From an uncultured Phycisphaerae bacterium (GTDB taxonomy: Bacteria > Planctomycetota > Phycisphaerae > UBA1845 > PWPN01), in contig CALLOB010000009.1 in assembly GCA_938005315.1 (NCBI GenBank), positions 1-61,182 on the forward strand: a stretch of 61,182 bases of DNA, given 5' to 3'. The notes under the pieces were generated by a model. That model worked only from the letters and a program-made list of their open reading frames with translations, did not search any database and was not told where the DNA came from. A program made the position numbers and the translations under genes. Numbering within the stretch: the first letter of the stretch is position 1; every line of letters starts with the position of its first letter. Below, in pieces: positions 44,899 through 53,308 of this stretch.

Positions 44899-45029
44899 GC
44901 CCCGGTCGGTGCGTCGCGCCGTCGCTTCCCGACCTGCCCGCCACGGCCGCCCCCGAAAAGGGACGGGACGACCGCCCGTCGGTGGCCGTCCCAGAAACCT
45001 CCTCCAGTCATCCGTGAAGCGCCCGCCGG

Positions 45030-45791
45030 TCAACGCCGGCGCCGAAGGGCCAGCAGCGGCAGCCCTCCGACCAGCAGCATGGTCGTCGCCGGCTCGGGGA
45101 TGATCAGCCCGGTCTCGCCGTCATAGTCGGCCCGCACCGCGACCTGGACGGGAGAAGTGGGGCTGTAGTTCGCAGGCATCCAGCCGGCCGGTGGATTCAC
45201 GAAATCCAGGTGCCCGCGCATCGCACCGGGCTGTCCGACCACCTGCATATCCACCGCCAGCGGAGTCGATAACACCGTTCCCACGCCCTCGAGGATGTAT
45301 GAGTTGCTGCCGGGGTTGCCGTACAGGACAACGGCCTCCAGGTCCACCGCCCACAACAGCCCCGTGTACGTCGTCAAGCCGACCACCAACGTGCCGTAGA
45401 TCTCCAGATCCGCCACACCCGCCGGGTTCGCCCCGGCGCCCAGCAGGCTCACGGCAAACGGGCTGGTCGCGCTGTCCTCGGCGCTAAAGGCGACTTCCAG
45501 AACCATGTCGCCGCCGAAGAACGGCATCCCGGCCAGCGACCATACCGGATAGGCCGGACCCTGGGGACCCTGCGGCCAGTAGGTGGTGACCTCGCTGTCG
45601 GAAGTACCGGCCGTGAAGATCAGAATGTCCGGCGCGGCACCGTTGGTCTGATACTCGATGGTCGGCGAAACGCCCTTGTTGTAGGCCCCGAACAGCCAGC
45701 TGTGATCGGCGATTTCCGGCAGCAGCGGAGCGCCCAGGGTTGTGGTCGCCAGCAGGCCGGACAAAACGACCGGGCAGAGGATCGTTCGCAT
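45030..45791 (-). CDS. PEP-CTERM surface protein
   Basis: 253 residues from the ATG at 45791 (GGGGAAAG upstream). An N-terminal signal peptide (ILCPVVLSGLLATTTLGAP) is followed by a Gly/Thr/Ser-rich beta-type extracellular domain. The C-terminus is a complete PEP-CTERM sorting signal: IPEPATTMLLVGGLPLLALR and terminal Arg residues. Such proteins are cleaved by an exosortase and released or anchored at the surface. No exosortase (EpsH) is in the window, but a PEP-CTERM-associated CAAX-protease homologue is at 58305. The specific function is unknown. Confidence 0.88.
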   Translation of the reverse strand: MRTILCPVVLSGLLATTTLGAPLLPEIADHSWLFGAYNKGVSPTIEYQTNGAAPDILIFTAGTSDSEVTTYWPQGPQGPAYPVWSLAGMPFFGGDMVLEVAFSAEDSATSPFAVSLLGAGANPAGVADLEIYGTLVVGLTTYTGLLWAVDLEAVVLYGNPGSNSYILEGVGTVLSTPLAVDMQVVGQPGAMRGHLDFVNPPAGWMPANYSPTSPVQVAVRADYDGETGLIIPEPATTMLLVGGLPLLALRRRR

Positions 45792-46162
45792 ATTCTTTCC
45801 CCAAAAGTGCGCGGAACCCATATCGTTGAGCGCGGGGTGGATATGGCCGGTGTGCACTGACACGCCCGCCTCCCCTCCGCCGTGCGGTGGATGAGGCGCA
45901 CGGAACCGCTTCAAGTGCCACGACCTTCTTCGTGTCTCATGCAGAGGTGCGCTGATCCCCCTGCACTGTTTCTATGCCCCGTCATCGGCGCCAATCAAGC
46001 GACAGGTAACGGATTTTCGTTCGGCAGCGCGTATTTCGCCGCGCAGCGGGAAACGAGACTATCGGACGTCGGTCAGAGGCCGGGACGAGAAGTCCGTGGG
46101 CCCGGGAACGGCCGGCCGCGCGGTGGTACTGATCGTAGCCCTTATATTTTCAATAGTTGCGA
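45792..46162. other. Intergenic region between cysH and PEP-CTERM gene
   Basis: About 371 bp. A 7-bp inverted repeat (CTGATCG at 46129-46135 and CGATCAG at 46160-46166) with an AT-rich loop reaches into the end of cysH and could be a weak terminator. No convincing promoter for the PEP-CTERM gene was seen. Confidence 0.35.
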
Positions 46163-46897
46163 TCAGATCCCGCTGCCGCCGTCCTGTGTATGCAGGCCGC
46201 ACTCGGTCTTGTCGAAACCGGCCCAGCGGCCCGAACGGGGATCGTCGCCGGGTTTGACCTTGACCGTGCAGTAGCCGGGTTCCGGCTGGCAGCCGATGCT
46301 CAGAAATCCCTGATCCCGGAGCGGATGGTAGGGCAGGTCGTTCTCCAGCAGGTAGTAATGAACGTCCTTGGTCGTCCAGCGGGCGATCGGGCAGAGCTTC
46401 AGGAGTCCCAGGTTGTCCCGCTGGGCGATGGCGGCATGCTTCCTCGTAGCGGACTGCTCCCGCCTGATGCCGGTCAGCCAGCACCGGATGCCCAGTTCCC
46501 GCTTGGCCCGGTCGAAGGGCTCGCGCTTGTTGAAGGCACAGCAGGCATCCGGGTTGGAACGCCACATCCGGCCGTGCTCGGCCAGGAACGCATCGGCGGG
46601 CATGACCGGCCGGTAGATGTGCAGGTTCAGCCCGAGTCGCCGGGCCAGATCGTCCCTGAAGGCCAGGGTTTCCGGGAACAGAAAGCCCGTGTCCAGCGTG
46701 ATGACCCTGATATCCGGCTTGACCCGGACGGCCAGGTGGAGCATGACCGCGCTGTCGGCCCCGAAGGAAGAGGACAGCGCCAGGTCGTCACCGAACTCCT
46801 CGGCTGCCCAGGCGATGATTTCCAGGGCGTCGCGATGCTCGAATTCGGTGTTCAGTGCGGTCAGGTCGAGGTTCTGGGCAATTGCCGGTGAATTCAT
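46163..46897 (-). CDS. cysH: Assimilatory APS/PAPS reductase (CysH)
   Basis: 244 residues from the ATG at 46897 (GGGAAG upstream). SSFGADSAVMLHL is the PP-motif that binds the adenylylsulfate. DTGFLFPETLAFRD, GIRREQSATRK and the catalytic C-terminal ECGLH (Cys 233) are present. The extra cysteines that bind a [4Fe-4S] cluster in APS reductases are partly present as Cys 119-120 (CC), but the second pair is Cys 203 and Cys 210 with six residues between (GCQPEPGYC), while typical enzymes have CxxC. It reduces adenylylsulfate or its 3'-phospho form to sulfite. Other cys genes are not nearby. Confidence 0.85.
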   Translation of the reverse strand: MNSPAIAQNLDLTALNTEFEHRDALEIIAWAAEEFGDDLALSSSFGADSAVMLHLAVRVKPDIRVITLDTGFLFPETLAFRDDLARRLGLNLHIYRPVMPADAFLAEHGRMWRSNPDACCAFNKREPFDRAKRELGIRCWLTGIRREQSATRKHAAIAQRDNLGLLKLCPIARWTTKDVHYYLLENDLPYHPLRDQGFLSIGCQPEPGYCTVKVKPGDDPRSGRWAGFDKTECGLHTQDGGSGI

Positions 46898-47155
46898 CGT
46901 TCTTCCCGAAGTCGCGTTCCGGAACCCTAGGCGGCGGGCCCCATCTGCGGCAGATGATAGACCCCCGGCGCGGCAGAGTGAACGAATGCGGTCCCCGGCC
47001 CGGCATTTGGGGTGCCGGGGGGCGTGGCAACAAAACCTGTTCGGCGTGGGCATGAGCGGGACCTCCGATCGGAGGGCGGCGGCGGCAGTATATCCGCCGG
47101 CCGGCGACGCCGCGCGGGGGCAGATCGCGCCGCGGCCGGCTTGGGGGGTTGCCGG

Positions 47156-48157
47156 TCAGGCACGACCGGTGGAACCGGTCGCTCTGGGCGGTTCCGCGGC
47201 GTCAGTGGCATCACCCGGGCCGAGGCGGGCCAGCCGTCTGCGAGCGATCCGGACCGCCCGGGCGGATATGTCGCACGCCAGCCATCGCCTCCCCGTGCGG
47301 GCGGCCACCACCGCCGTGGTGCCGCTGCCGCAGAAGAAGTCGGCCACCAGATCTCCCGGCCGGCTCCAGGCCAGGATGATCCGCTCCAGCAGTTTTTCGG
47401 GTTTCTGGGCGGGATAGCCGGTGCGTTCACGGCTGACCGTCGAAAGGAAGGGGATCTCCCATACGTCGGTCAGCAGGGGACCCTCGGCGTGAAAGTAGAG
47501 CCGCCCCCGGGTGGTGTTCTTATAGGGCCGGCCGGAGGCGTCCGTCTTGAGGCCGTCGGTGCGGAACGCGCCGCCTCGCTGAGGCTGGAAAGTATGCCGC
47601 CCGGCGTGGCGGGCGTACACCAGGATGGTGTCGTGCTTGCGGGCGAACCACCGGCGGCTGCATCCTCCGGTGCGATAGCTCCAGATGATCTCGTTGAGGA
47701 AGTTGTCGGCGCCGAAAAGACCGTCCAGCGCCACCTTCACATGGTGCACCGCGTGCCAGTCCAGGTGGACGTGCAACGTGCCGCGCGACGAAAGCAGACG
47801 GTGCATCTGCTCCAGCCGGGGCAGGAGAAACGCCAGGAAGCGTTCCAGTCCCCCAGCCCAGGTGTCCGGCATCGTGCCGCCGCTTCCAGCGTGCGTCCTG
47901 TTGGTGCCGAAAGGCGGGTCGGCGTAGATCAGGTCGCAGCAGCCGTCCGGCAGCGAGGTCATCAGAGCCAGATTATCGCCGCACAGGATCCGGCCCTCGG
48001 GAATTCCGGAAGACGGTTCGCCTTGCAGTAGCCGTCCGCACGGGCCGGCGCGGCGGCTTCCGCCTGTGCCGCTGGTCCGTTCAAACGGCGCGCCTGGTCT
48101 CAGGTCGCGCCGGCGCTCAGGGCAGCCGGAGTTCGTCCTTGCGGGACGCGATGCCAA
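47156..48157 (-). CDS. Orphan adenine/cytosine-N DNA methyltransferase (beta class)
   Basis: Up to 333 residues. The order is catalytic motif IV first (YADPPFGTNR), then, after a target-recognition region, motif X/I (DFFCGSGTTAVVAA) near the C-terminus, which is the beta-class arrangement of N6-adenine/N4-cytosine methylases. A typical RTGYPAQKPEKLLERI segment precedes motif I. The N-terminal start is uncertain: the ATG at 48157 overlaps the upstream regulator gene by 41 nt and the first about 45 residues look poorly conserved. No restriction endonuclease is adjacent, so it is probably a solitary methylase. Confidence 0.82.
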   Translation of the reverse strand: MASRPARTNSGCPERRRDLRPGAPFERTSGTGGSRRAGPCGRLLQGEPSSGIPEGRILCGDNLALMTSLPDGCCDLIYADPPFGTNRTHAGSGGTMPDTWAGGLERFLAFLLPRLEQMHRLLSSRGTLHVHLDWHAVHHVKVALDGLFGADNFLNEIIWSYRTGGCSRRWFARKHDTILVYARHAGRHTFQPQRGGAFRTDGLKTDASGRPYKNTTRGRLYFHAEGPLLTDVWEIPFLSTVSRERTGYPAQKPEKLLERIILAWSRPGDLVADFFCGSGTTAVVAARTGRRWLACDISARAVRIARRRLARLGPGDATDAAEPPRATGSTGRA

Positions 48158-49571
48158 GGGCTTCCATCCTGCGGTACAGACGGCTGCGGGAAACCCCCAT
48201 CAGCCTGGCCGCAAGACTACGCTGCCCGCGGGCCCGCCGCAACGCCGCCAGGATCGCCCGCCGCTCGGTGTCGGCCAGAATCGTGTCCAAGGCCACGGGA
48301 TCGGTCTCGGCGGCCTGCCCTCTGGACCGCCGCCCGCCGCCGGCGAGCGTGAGTCCGTCCTGTTCGAGCACCGGTCCGGTCCCCCCGGCGAAGGCCGACT
48401 CGATCGCGGTCTGCAGCTCGCGGACGTTCCCCGGCCAGTCGTGGGCATCCAGGGCGGCCCAGACGGCCGGCGACACCTCGGTGACCTTCCGGGTGCTCTG
48501 CTGGTTGAGCTGGTTGATGAAATGCTCGACCAGCACGGGAATGTCCTCCTTGCGGCTTCGCAGCGGCGGCACCTCGATGGTGATCACACTCAGCCGGTAG
48601 TACAGATCGTCGCGCAGCGTGCCCGAGGTCAGCAGGTCCTCGACGCTCCGTGAGGTCGAGGCCAGGATGCGGACGTTCACCGGCAGGGGAGTGCCCGCGC
48701 CCAGCGGCCGGACCGCCCGGTCCTGGATGCACTGCAGAAGCCGGGCCTGGGTGCTGTTGGGCATGCGGTCGATGTCCTTGATGAACAGGGTGCCGCCGTC
48801 GGCGGCTTGCAGCAGGCCCTCGCATTCGGTCCCGGCATCGCCGAAGCCGCCCTTGACGCAGCCGAACAGCTCGGCCTCCACCCGCTCCGGCGGCGTGGCC
48901 GACAGGCTGAACTTCACGAACGGCCCGTCTTTCTGGAGACCGTTGCAGATGATCGTGCGGGCGACCATTTCCTTGCCGGTGCCCGGCTCGCCGGTGATCA
49001 GCACCGGGCTGCTGCTCGTGCACGCGGCCCGGATGCGCTCGAGCACGGCCTGCATGTGCGGCGAGCGGCTGACGATGCCGGCGAAGCCGTAACGCTCGCG
49101 AAGCTGCTCGCGGAGGCGTTCCACCTCGTGTCGCAGCTCCTCGATCGTCTTGATCCACTGATCCTCGCGCTCCTTCTGCTCGCTGATGTCCCTCATCACC
49201 ACCAGCACGAACTCCGGTTTTCCGCCGTTCTGGGTCCCCAGCGTGGTGTACAGCGCCTCCACCCACCGCTGCTCGCCGCTCTTGGCGGTAATGCGTAGCC
49301 GCTGGCGGGCCGAAGGCAACTGGCCGCTGAGAATCCCCAGCCCGGGGCAGAGCCGCCCGGCCAGCGATCGCCCCTGTTCGTCCTCGCAGTCGGTCGCGTC
49401 GTGGCAGGTGCAGCCCGTACCCACGAGCTCCGCCGCGGTGAAGCCGGTCAGCCGTTCGCAGGCCGGATTGAACAGCACGAAACGCCGATTGCGGTCCAGC
49501 ACGAACACTCCGTCGTTCGTATGGGCCAGGATGTGGTCCAGTGTGACGGTCGCGGTCTCGTTTTGGCTCAT
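48117..49571 (-). CDS. PAS-AAA-Fis regulator with degenerate sigma-54 motor motifs
   Basis: 484 residues from the ATG at 49571 (TGAGGAA upstream). A PAS domain at about residues 10-125 contains a Cys-rich insert (TGCTCHDATDCEDEQG). A coiled linker leads to an AAA+ domain (about 165-390) with intact Walker A (GEPGTGKEMVAR) and the RDDLYYRL Arg-finger helix. But the sigma-54-contacting GAFTGA reads GGFGDA, and Walker B LFLDEI reads LFIKDI. A Fis-type HTH ends the protein (LAARLMGVSRSRLYRRMEAL). It is in the enhancer-binding-protein family but probably cannot remodel sigma-54 polymerase; a repressor or sigma-54-independent regulator is likely. Confidence 0.85.
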   Translation of the reverse strand: MSQNETATVTLDHILAHTNDGVFVLDRNRRFVLFNPACERLTGFTAAELVGTGCTCHDATDCEDEQGRSLAGRLCPGLGILSGQLPSARQRLRITAKSGEQRWVEALYTTLGTQNGGKPEFVLVVMRDISEQKEREDQWIKTIEELRHEVERLREQLRERYGFAGIVSRSPHMQAVLERIRAACTSSSPVLITGEPGTGKEMVARTIICNGLQKDGPFVKFSLSATPPERVEAELFGCVKGGFGDAGTECEGLLQAADGGTLFIKDIDRMPNSTQARLLQCIQDRAVRPLGAGTPLPVNVRILASTSRSVEDLLTSGTLRDDLYYRLSVITIEVPPLRSRKEDIPVLVEHFINQLNQQSTRKVTEVSPAVWAALDAHDWPGNVRELQTAIESAFAGGTGPVLEQDGLTLAGGGRRSRGQAAETDPVALDTILADTERRAILAALRRARGQRSLAARLMGVSRSRLYRRMEALGIASRKDELRLP

Positions 49572-49831
49572 GATTGCATTCCTCAGGCGAAAATGATGTC
49601 TCTCCCAGGCCGGAGGCTCCGCCTCCCCCGCAGGCACCGGGCATCGGGTGGCCCCCGTTGGTGGCCGACCCCCGATCGGTCGTCTTCGGGCCTTGCGGGT
49701 CAGCTAATCCTAGACCCCGTCCCGGAACCGACCACCGATCTGGTTGAAAAACGCGACACATGCTCGGCCTTAACCAGCCGGCCACCGGGGTCGAGAGACT
49801 CCCGCCCGCCCGGGAGGGTCGGCCCGCAAGC

Positions 49832-49859
49832 TTTACTGGCCCGGTAAAACTGCGATAAT
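49832..49859 (+). promoter_or_regulatory. Promoter of tRNA-Leu
   Basis: TTTACT (49832-49837) and GATAAT (49854-49859, five of six) are 16 nt apart, with a start near 49866, about 57 nt before the tRNA. It lies in the 49572-49922 gap. The -35 is a moderate match. Confidence 0.5.
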
Positions 49860-49870
49860 GGCTCCAGCGG

Positions 49871-49912
49871 CGTTCAGCCAGGCTGAACGTCGCATGGGTG
49901 CCTGCCCATGCG
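49871..49912 (+). repeat. Two adjacent hairpins in the tRNA leader
   Basis: CGTTCAGCC (49871-49879) pairs with GGCTGAACG (49881-49889) around one base. Immediately after, CGCATGGG (49891-49898) pairs with CCCATGCG (49905-49912) around six bases. Both lie between the predicted promoter and the tRNA 5' end. They could guide processing or act in attenuation; neither has a U-run. Confidence 0.55.
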
Positions 49913-49922
49913 CGGGCCTGCG

Positions 49923-50006
49923 GCCGAAGTGGCGGAACTGGCAGACGCGCGGGATTCAAAATCCCGTCCCCGCAAGGGGGTGAGGGTTCGATTCCCTCCT
50001 TCGGCA
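49923..50006 (+). tRNA. tRNA-Leu (anticodon CAA)
   Basis: An 84-nt class II tRNA. The acceptor stem GCCGAAG pairs with CTTCGGC (49999-50005), discriminator A at 50006. The anticodon stem CGGGA/TCCCG encloses TTCAAAA, giving anticodon CAA. A long variable arm follows (CCCCGCAAGGGGG), then a T-arm with GGTTCGATTCC. No CCA is encoded. Confidence 0.95.
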
Positions 50007-50066
50007 GTGCATATCGCTTGCTGAGGCTTCTCCGGCGGGGCGGCTGACGGCCGGCGCGAGCGAGAA

Positions 50067-50927
50067 TCAGGCCGTTTCCGGGGCGGGGAATGCCCGGAGT
50101 CGCTCGGCGAACTCGTTGATCACCTCGTCAGGCGTGGAGGCCCCGGCGGTGATCCCCGCGACCCGGTGCCCGCGGACCATCTCGGGCCTGAACTGCCCCC
50201 AGCACTCCAGGTGATAGGTCGGCAGACCCTGCTTCTGGCAGATGGCCGCCAGTTCGCGGGTGTTCGCCGAGTGCAGGCCGCCCAGGACGAACATCACATC
50301 CACCTCCCGGCACAGCTCGGCGGCGGCCTCCTGCCGGCGGATGACCTCCAGGCAGAGAGTGTTCACCACCTTCAGCTCGCGGAAGGGCAGGGCGGCGATG
50401 GCTCCGATCATCCGGGCGACGTGGTCGGGGGCGTGCGTGGTCTGAGCCACAATGCCCAGGCGGGCCCGCCGGGGCAGGACTCGCTCGAGGTCGTCCTCCG
50501 CGTCCACCACGATCACGTCGGGGGCATAGCCGATGACCCCCTTGACCTCGGGGTGCTCCCGGTCCCCGATCATCACCACCTGGTAGCCCTCCTCATGCAG
50601 CTGACGCACCACGGTCTGGGCCCGTTTGACCAGCACGCAGGTGGCGTCCGCCACGTTGAGGCCGTGCCGCCGGGCCTGGTCGTAGGTTTCCGGACCGACG
50701 CCGTGAGAGCGGATCAGGACCGTGCTGCCCGGCGGAAGGTCTTCAAGCCGTCCGGACTGGTCCAGCCCCTCACGCTGGAGTTTCTCGACCACCTGGCGGT
50801 TGTGGATCACCGGCCCCAGGGCGGCCACCCGACCGGGCTCGTTGGCCCGCACGGTGCGCTGGGCCAGCTCGATGGCGTCCTCGACGCCGAAGCAGAAGCC
50901 GCGCTTGGTCGCCAGTCTCACTTCCAT
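50067..50927 (-). CDS. ispH: 4-hydroxy-3-methylbut-2-enyl diphosphate reductase (IspH/LytB)
   Basis: A 286-residue protein. The three FeS-cluster cysteines are present: GFCFGV (Cys 12), DATCVL (Cys 97) and NTLCLE (Cys 192). IHNRQVV, SHGV, and the terminal GITAGASTPDEVI also match. It catalyses the last step of the MEP pathway, making IPP and DMAPP from HMBPP. It lies about 100 nt after plsC on the same strand; cmk-plsC-ispH is a recurrent bacterial arrangement, so co-transcription is likely. Confidence 0.95.
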   Translation of the reverse strand: MEVRLATKRGFCFGVEDAIELAQRTVRANEPGRVAALGPVIHNRQVVEKLQREGLDQSGRLEDLPPGSTVLIRSHGVGPETYDQARRHGLNVADATCVLVKRAQTVVRQLHEEGYQVVMIGDREHPEVKGVIGYAPDVIVVDAEDDLERVLPRRARLGIVAQTTHAPDHVARMIGAIAALPFRELKVVNTLCLEVIRRQEAAAELCREVDVMFVLGGLHSANTRELAAICQKQGLPTYHLECWGQFRPEMVRGHRVAGITAGASTPDEVINEFAERLRAFPAPETA

Positions 50928-51029
50928 GTCCGCAGATCCTCGGTCAATGCCGTCTCGGGGGGCGGATCAGGCGGTCCGGCGCCCTCGCCGGCCTTCGCAG
51001 GCGAGAAACGCTCGTCCCGAGCCAGTGCG

Positions 51030-51689
51030 TCACGAAGGTGCCGTGTCATGATCATGAGACTTTAGGCCGCGCTCGGGCAATCGGCGATGCCAGCGGTCCT
51101 GAATGGCCAGCAGCCTCCGGCGGATTTCCTCCATCAGCGCCTCGGGTGTCAGATCCGCGTACGCCTCGGGCATGATCGGTTCGCCGTAATCCACGATCAC
51201 GTCTCCGGGTCCGGGGAAAGGCCTGGTCCGCGGCCAGGCCCGGAACATGCCGTCGATCAGCGTCGGCACGATCGGCACCCGGGCCTTTCGGGCGATGGCC
51301 GCCAGGCCGGGCAGCATCGGACCGATCCGGCCGTCGGTCGTCCTTGTGCCCTCCGGAAAGATCACCAGCGCCGCCCCGTCGCGCAGCCGGCGCAGCGATT
51401 CCTTGATCGCCCCGATGTCCGCCTCGTTGCGCCGCACCGGAAAGGCGTTCAGCGAAAGGATCAGCCGCCGGAACAGGGGGTGGTCGAACAGCGACTCGCG
51501 GGCCATGTAGGTGCATTCCCGCGGCAGGGCGATGCCCAGCAGCACCGGATCCAGGAAGCTCTGGTGGTTGCTGACCAGCATTACCCCGCCCGCGCGGGGC
51601 ACGCGACCGGCACCATACACGCGCACCTTCAGCAGCAGCACGCAGAACCACCGGGAGAAGAACTGGCAGACCCTGTAGTACGCGCGCAT
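51030..51689 (-). CDS. plsC: 1-acyl-sn-glycerol-3-phosphate acyltransferase (PlsC family)
   Basis: 219 residues from the ATG at 51689, 2 nt after the cmk stop codon. The LPLAT motifs are clear: SNHQSFLDPVLL (HX4D), FPVRRNEADIGAI, and VIFPEGTRTTDG. An N-terminal hydrophobic helix (RVCQFFSRWFCVLLLKV) would anchor it at the membrane. It converts lysophosphatidate to phosphatidate in phospholipid synthesis. Translation is probably coupled to cmk. Length is typical of small PlsC proteins. Confidence 0.92.
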   Translation of the reverse strand: MRAYYRVCQFFSRWFCVLLLKVRVYGAGRVPRAGGVMLVSNHQSFLDPVLLGIALPRECTYMARESLFDHPLFRRLILSLNAFPVRRNEADIGAIKESLRRLRDGAALVIFPEGTRTTDGRIGPMLPGLAAIARKARVPIVPTLIDGMFRAWPRTRPFPGPGDVIVDYGEPIMPEAYADLTPEALMEEIRRRLLAIQDRWHRRLPERGLKSHDHDTAPS

Positions 51690-51691
51690 CT

Positions 51692-52363
51692 CTACTCCCG
51701 CCCGGCCCGTGCCCGGCGGATCTCCTCCAGCATCCGGTCCACCACCTCCTGGATGGTCAGCGAGGTGGTGTCGATGCACACCGCGCCGCCGGGCCGCAGC
51801 AGCGGCTCCCACTGGCCGCGGTCGTTGCCGTCGCGCAGGCGGATGTTCTGCAGGACGTCCTCGAAGCGCACGTCCTCGCCGTCGGCGCACATCTCGTGGT
51901 AACGCCGCTTGGCCCGCCGCACGTCCGAGGCGTCCAGGAAGAACTTGACGTCCGCGTCGGGGAACACCACGCTGCCCTGGTCCCGCCCCTCGGTGACCAG
52001 CGAGCCCAGCCGCCGGCCGATCTCGCGCTGCTTGTCCACGAGAATCTGCCGGATCCGCGGCACACGGGCGATCTGATTCGTGTGGCGGCTGACGCGCATG
52101 GTCCGCAGGGCTTCGCTGACGTCGCGGCCGTCCATGATCACCCGCACGTGCGTCGGCCCGCAGTCCAGGCGGATGTCGGTGCCCGCGGCCACGGCCACCA
52201 GGGCCTCCTCGTCGTCCAGCGGGACGCCCGCCTCCAGGGCCTTGAGCGTCACCGCCCGGTACATCGCCCCGGTGTCCAGGTACGGAATCCCCATCGCCGC
52301 CGCCAGCCGTCGGGCGGCGGTCGACTTGCCCGACCCGGCCGGTCCGTCGATGGTGATGATCAT
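51692..52363 (-). CDS. cmk: Cytidylate kinase
   Basis: A 223-residue protein starting MIITIDGPAGSGKST, the P-loop of CMP kinases. YLDTGAMYRAVT, VSEALRTMRVSRHTNQIA and LVTEGRDQGSVVFPDADVKF are family signatures; the usual EGRD-x-G-T motif reads EGRDQGSV. It phosphorylates CMP and dCMP. It heads the cmk-plsC-ispH group. The upstream frame extension to 52486 is not supported by a ribosome site. Confidence 0.95.
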   Translation of the reverse strand: MIITIDGPAGSGKSTAARRLAAAMGIPYLDTGAMYRAVTLKALEAGVPLDDEEALVAVAAGTDIRLDCGPTHVRVIMDGRDVSEALRTMRVSRHTNQIARVPRIRQILVDKQREIGRRLGSLVTEGRDQGSVVFPDADVKFFLDASDVRRAKRRYHEMCADGEDVRFEDVLQNIRLRDGNDRGQWEPLLRPGGAVCIDTTSLTIQEVVDRMLEEIRRARAGRE

Positions 52364-52561
52364 GGGCCCGGGTGCTCCCGTCTCCGGCCGCGGCACGACC
52401 CGCCGCGGTCCGCAAGCCGCCGGAATCCTAACCGAATCGCCAGGGTCGGCAAGACCGCCGCCGGCGGCGCCGCCTCGCGCCTCCACGGGTCGATCCGCGC
52501 GTCCGTGCCGCGTTGTCGGGTGGCGCCGTCGGCCTTATCATGAGTCTGCGGCGCACGGCCT

Positions 52562-53308
52562 GTGGAAAGTTGCGGGGAGTATCGCGCCCGGCGCGGCGGC
52601 AAGTCGAAGGCCATCCCGGCGCGTGCCCGAAACGCCAACGCCGCGGAAAGCGAGCCGATTCTGAAGCCCTCCTCGCACATTCTGATCACCGCCGGGCCGA
52701 CTCACGAGCCCATCGACACGGTGCGCTACCTGGCCAACCGCTCCAGCGGCCGGATGGGCCTGGCTCTGGCCCAGGCCGCCCGTGAGGCCGGCCACCGGGT
52801 GACCCTCCTGCTGGGTCCGGTACCGGTCGAGCCCCCGCCGGGCATCGATGTTCATCGTTTCGAGACCACCGCCGACCTGGAACGCCTGCTGGCGTTCTGG
52901 TTTCCCACCTGCGACGCACTCATCATGGCCGCGGCCGTGGCGGACTACCGACCCGTGGTCCGGTCCCCCGAAAAGATTCCCAGGCGCGAAGGCCGGCTGG
53001 TGATCGAGCTGGAGGCGACTCCCGACCTGGTCGCCTGTTGCGCCGCGGCGCGCAAGCCTCACCAGCGCATCGTGGCCTTTGCCCTGGAAGCCCCGGAGAT
53101 GCTCCCGCAGGCGGCCCTCGAGAAGCTCAAGCGCAAAAGGGTCGATGCGATCGTGGCCAACCCGCTGGCCACCATCGGCAGCGACACGGTGGCCGCCACG
53201 CTGCTGACCACCCGCGGGCCCCTGAGCCCGCCGACCGGTCCGGCCGGGCCGATGGACAAGCGGGCGTTCGCCCGGTGGTTGATCCGATGGCTGGCGGAGC
53301 AGTCATGA
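52562..53308 (+). CDS. Stand-alone CoaB-like phosphopantothenate-cysteine ligase
   Basis: Up to 248 residues. From about residue 36 it matches the CoaB domain of CoaBC: HILITAGPTHEPIDTVRYLA, SSGRMGLALAQAA, IMAAAVADYRP (pantothenate-binding) and KRKRVDAIVANPL. The flavin-dependent CoaC (decarboxylase) half is absent. No ATG lies in the conserved region; the only ordinary in-frame start is GTG 52562, giving a 34-residue Arg/Ala-rich leader, so the real start may be a rare ATT/CTG near 52658. It adds cysteine to 4'-phosphopantothenate in CoA synthesis. Its stop overlaps the next ATG (ATGA). Confidence 0.85.
   Translation: MESCGEYRARRGGKSKAIPARARNANAAESEPILKPSSHILITAGPTHEPIDTVRYLANRSSGRMGLALAQAAREAGHRVTLLLGPVPVEPPPGIDVHRFETTADLERLLAFWFPTCDALIMAAAVADYRPVVRSPEKIPRREGRLVIELEATPDLVACCAAARKPHQRIVAFALEAPEMLPQAALEKLKRKRVDAIVANPLATIGSDTVAATLLTTRGPLSPPTGPAGPMDKRAFARWLIRWLAEQS

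Noticed and set aside
47156-48157. Restriction-modification system
   Set aside because: No endonuclease or specificity gene lies next to the methyltransferase.
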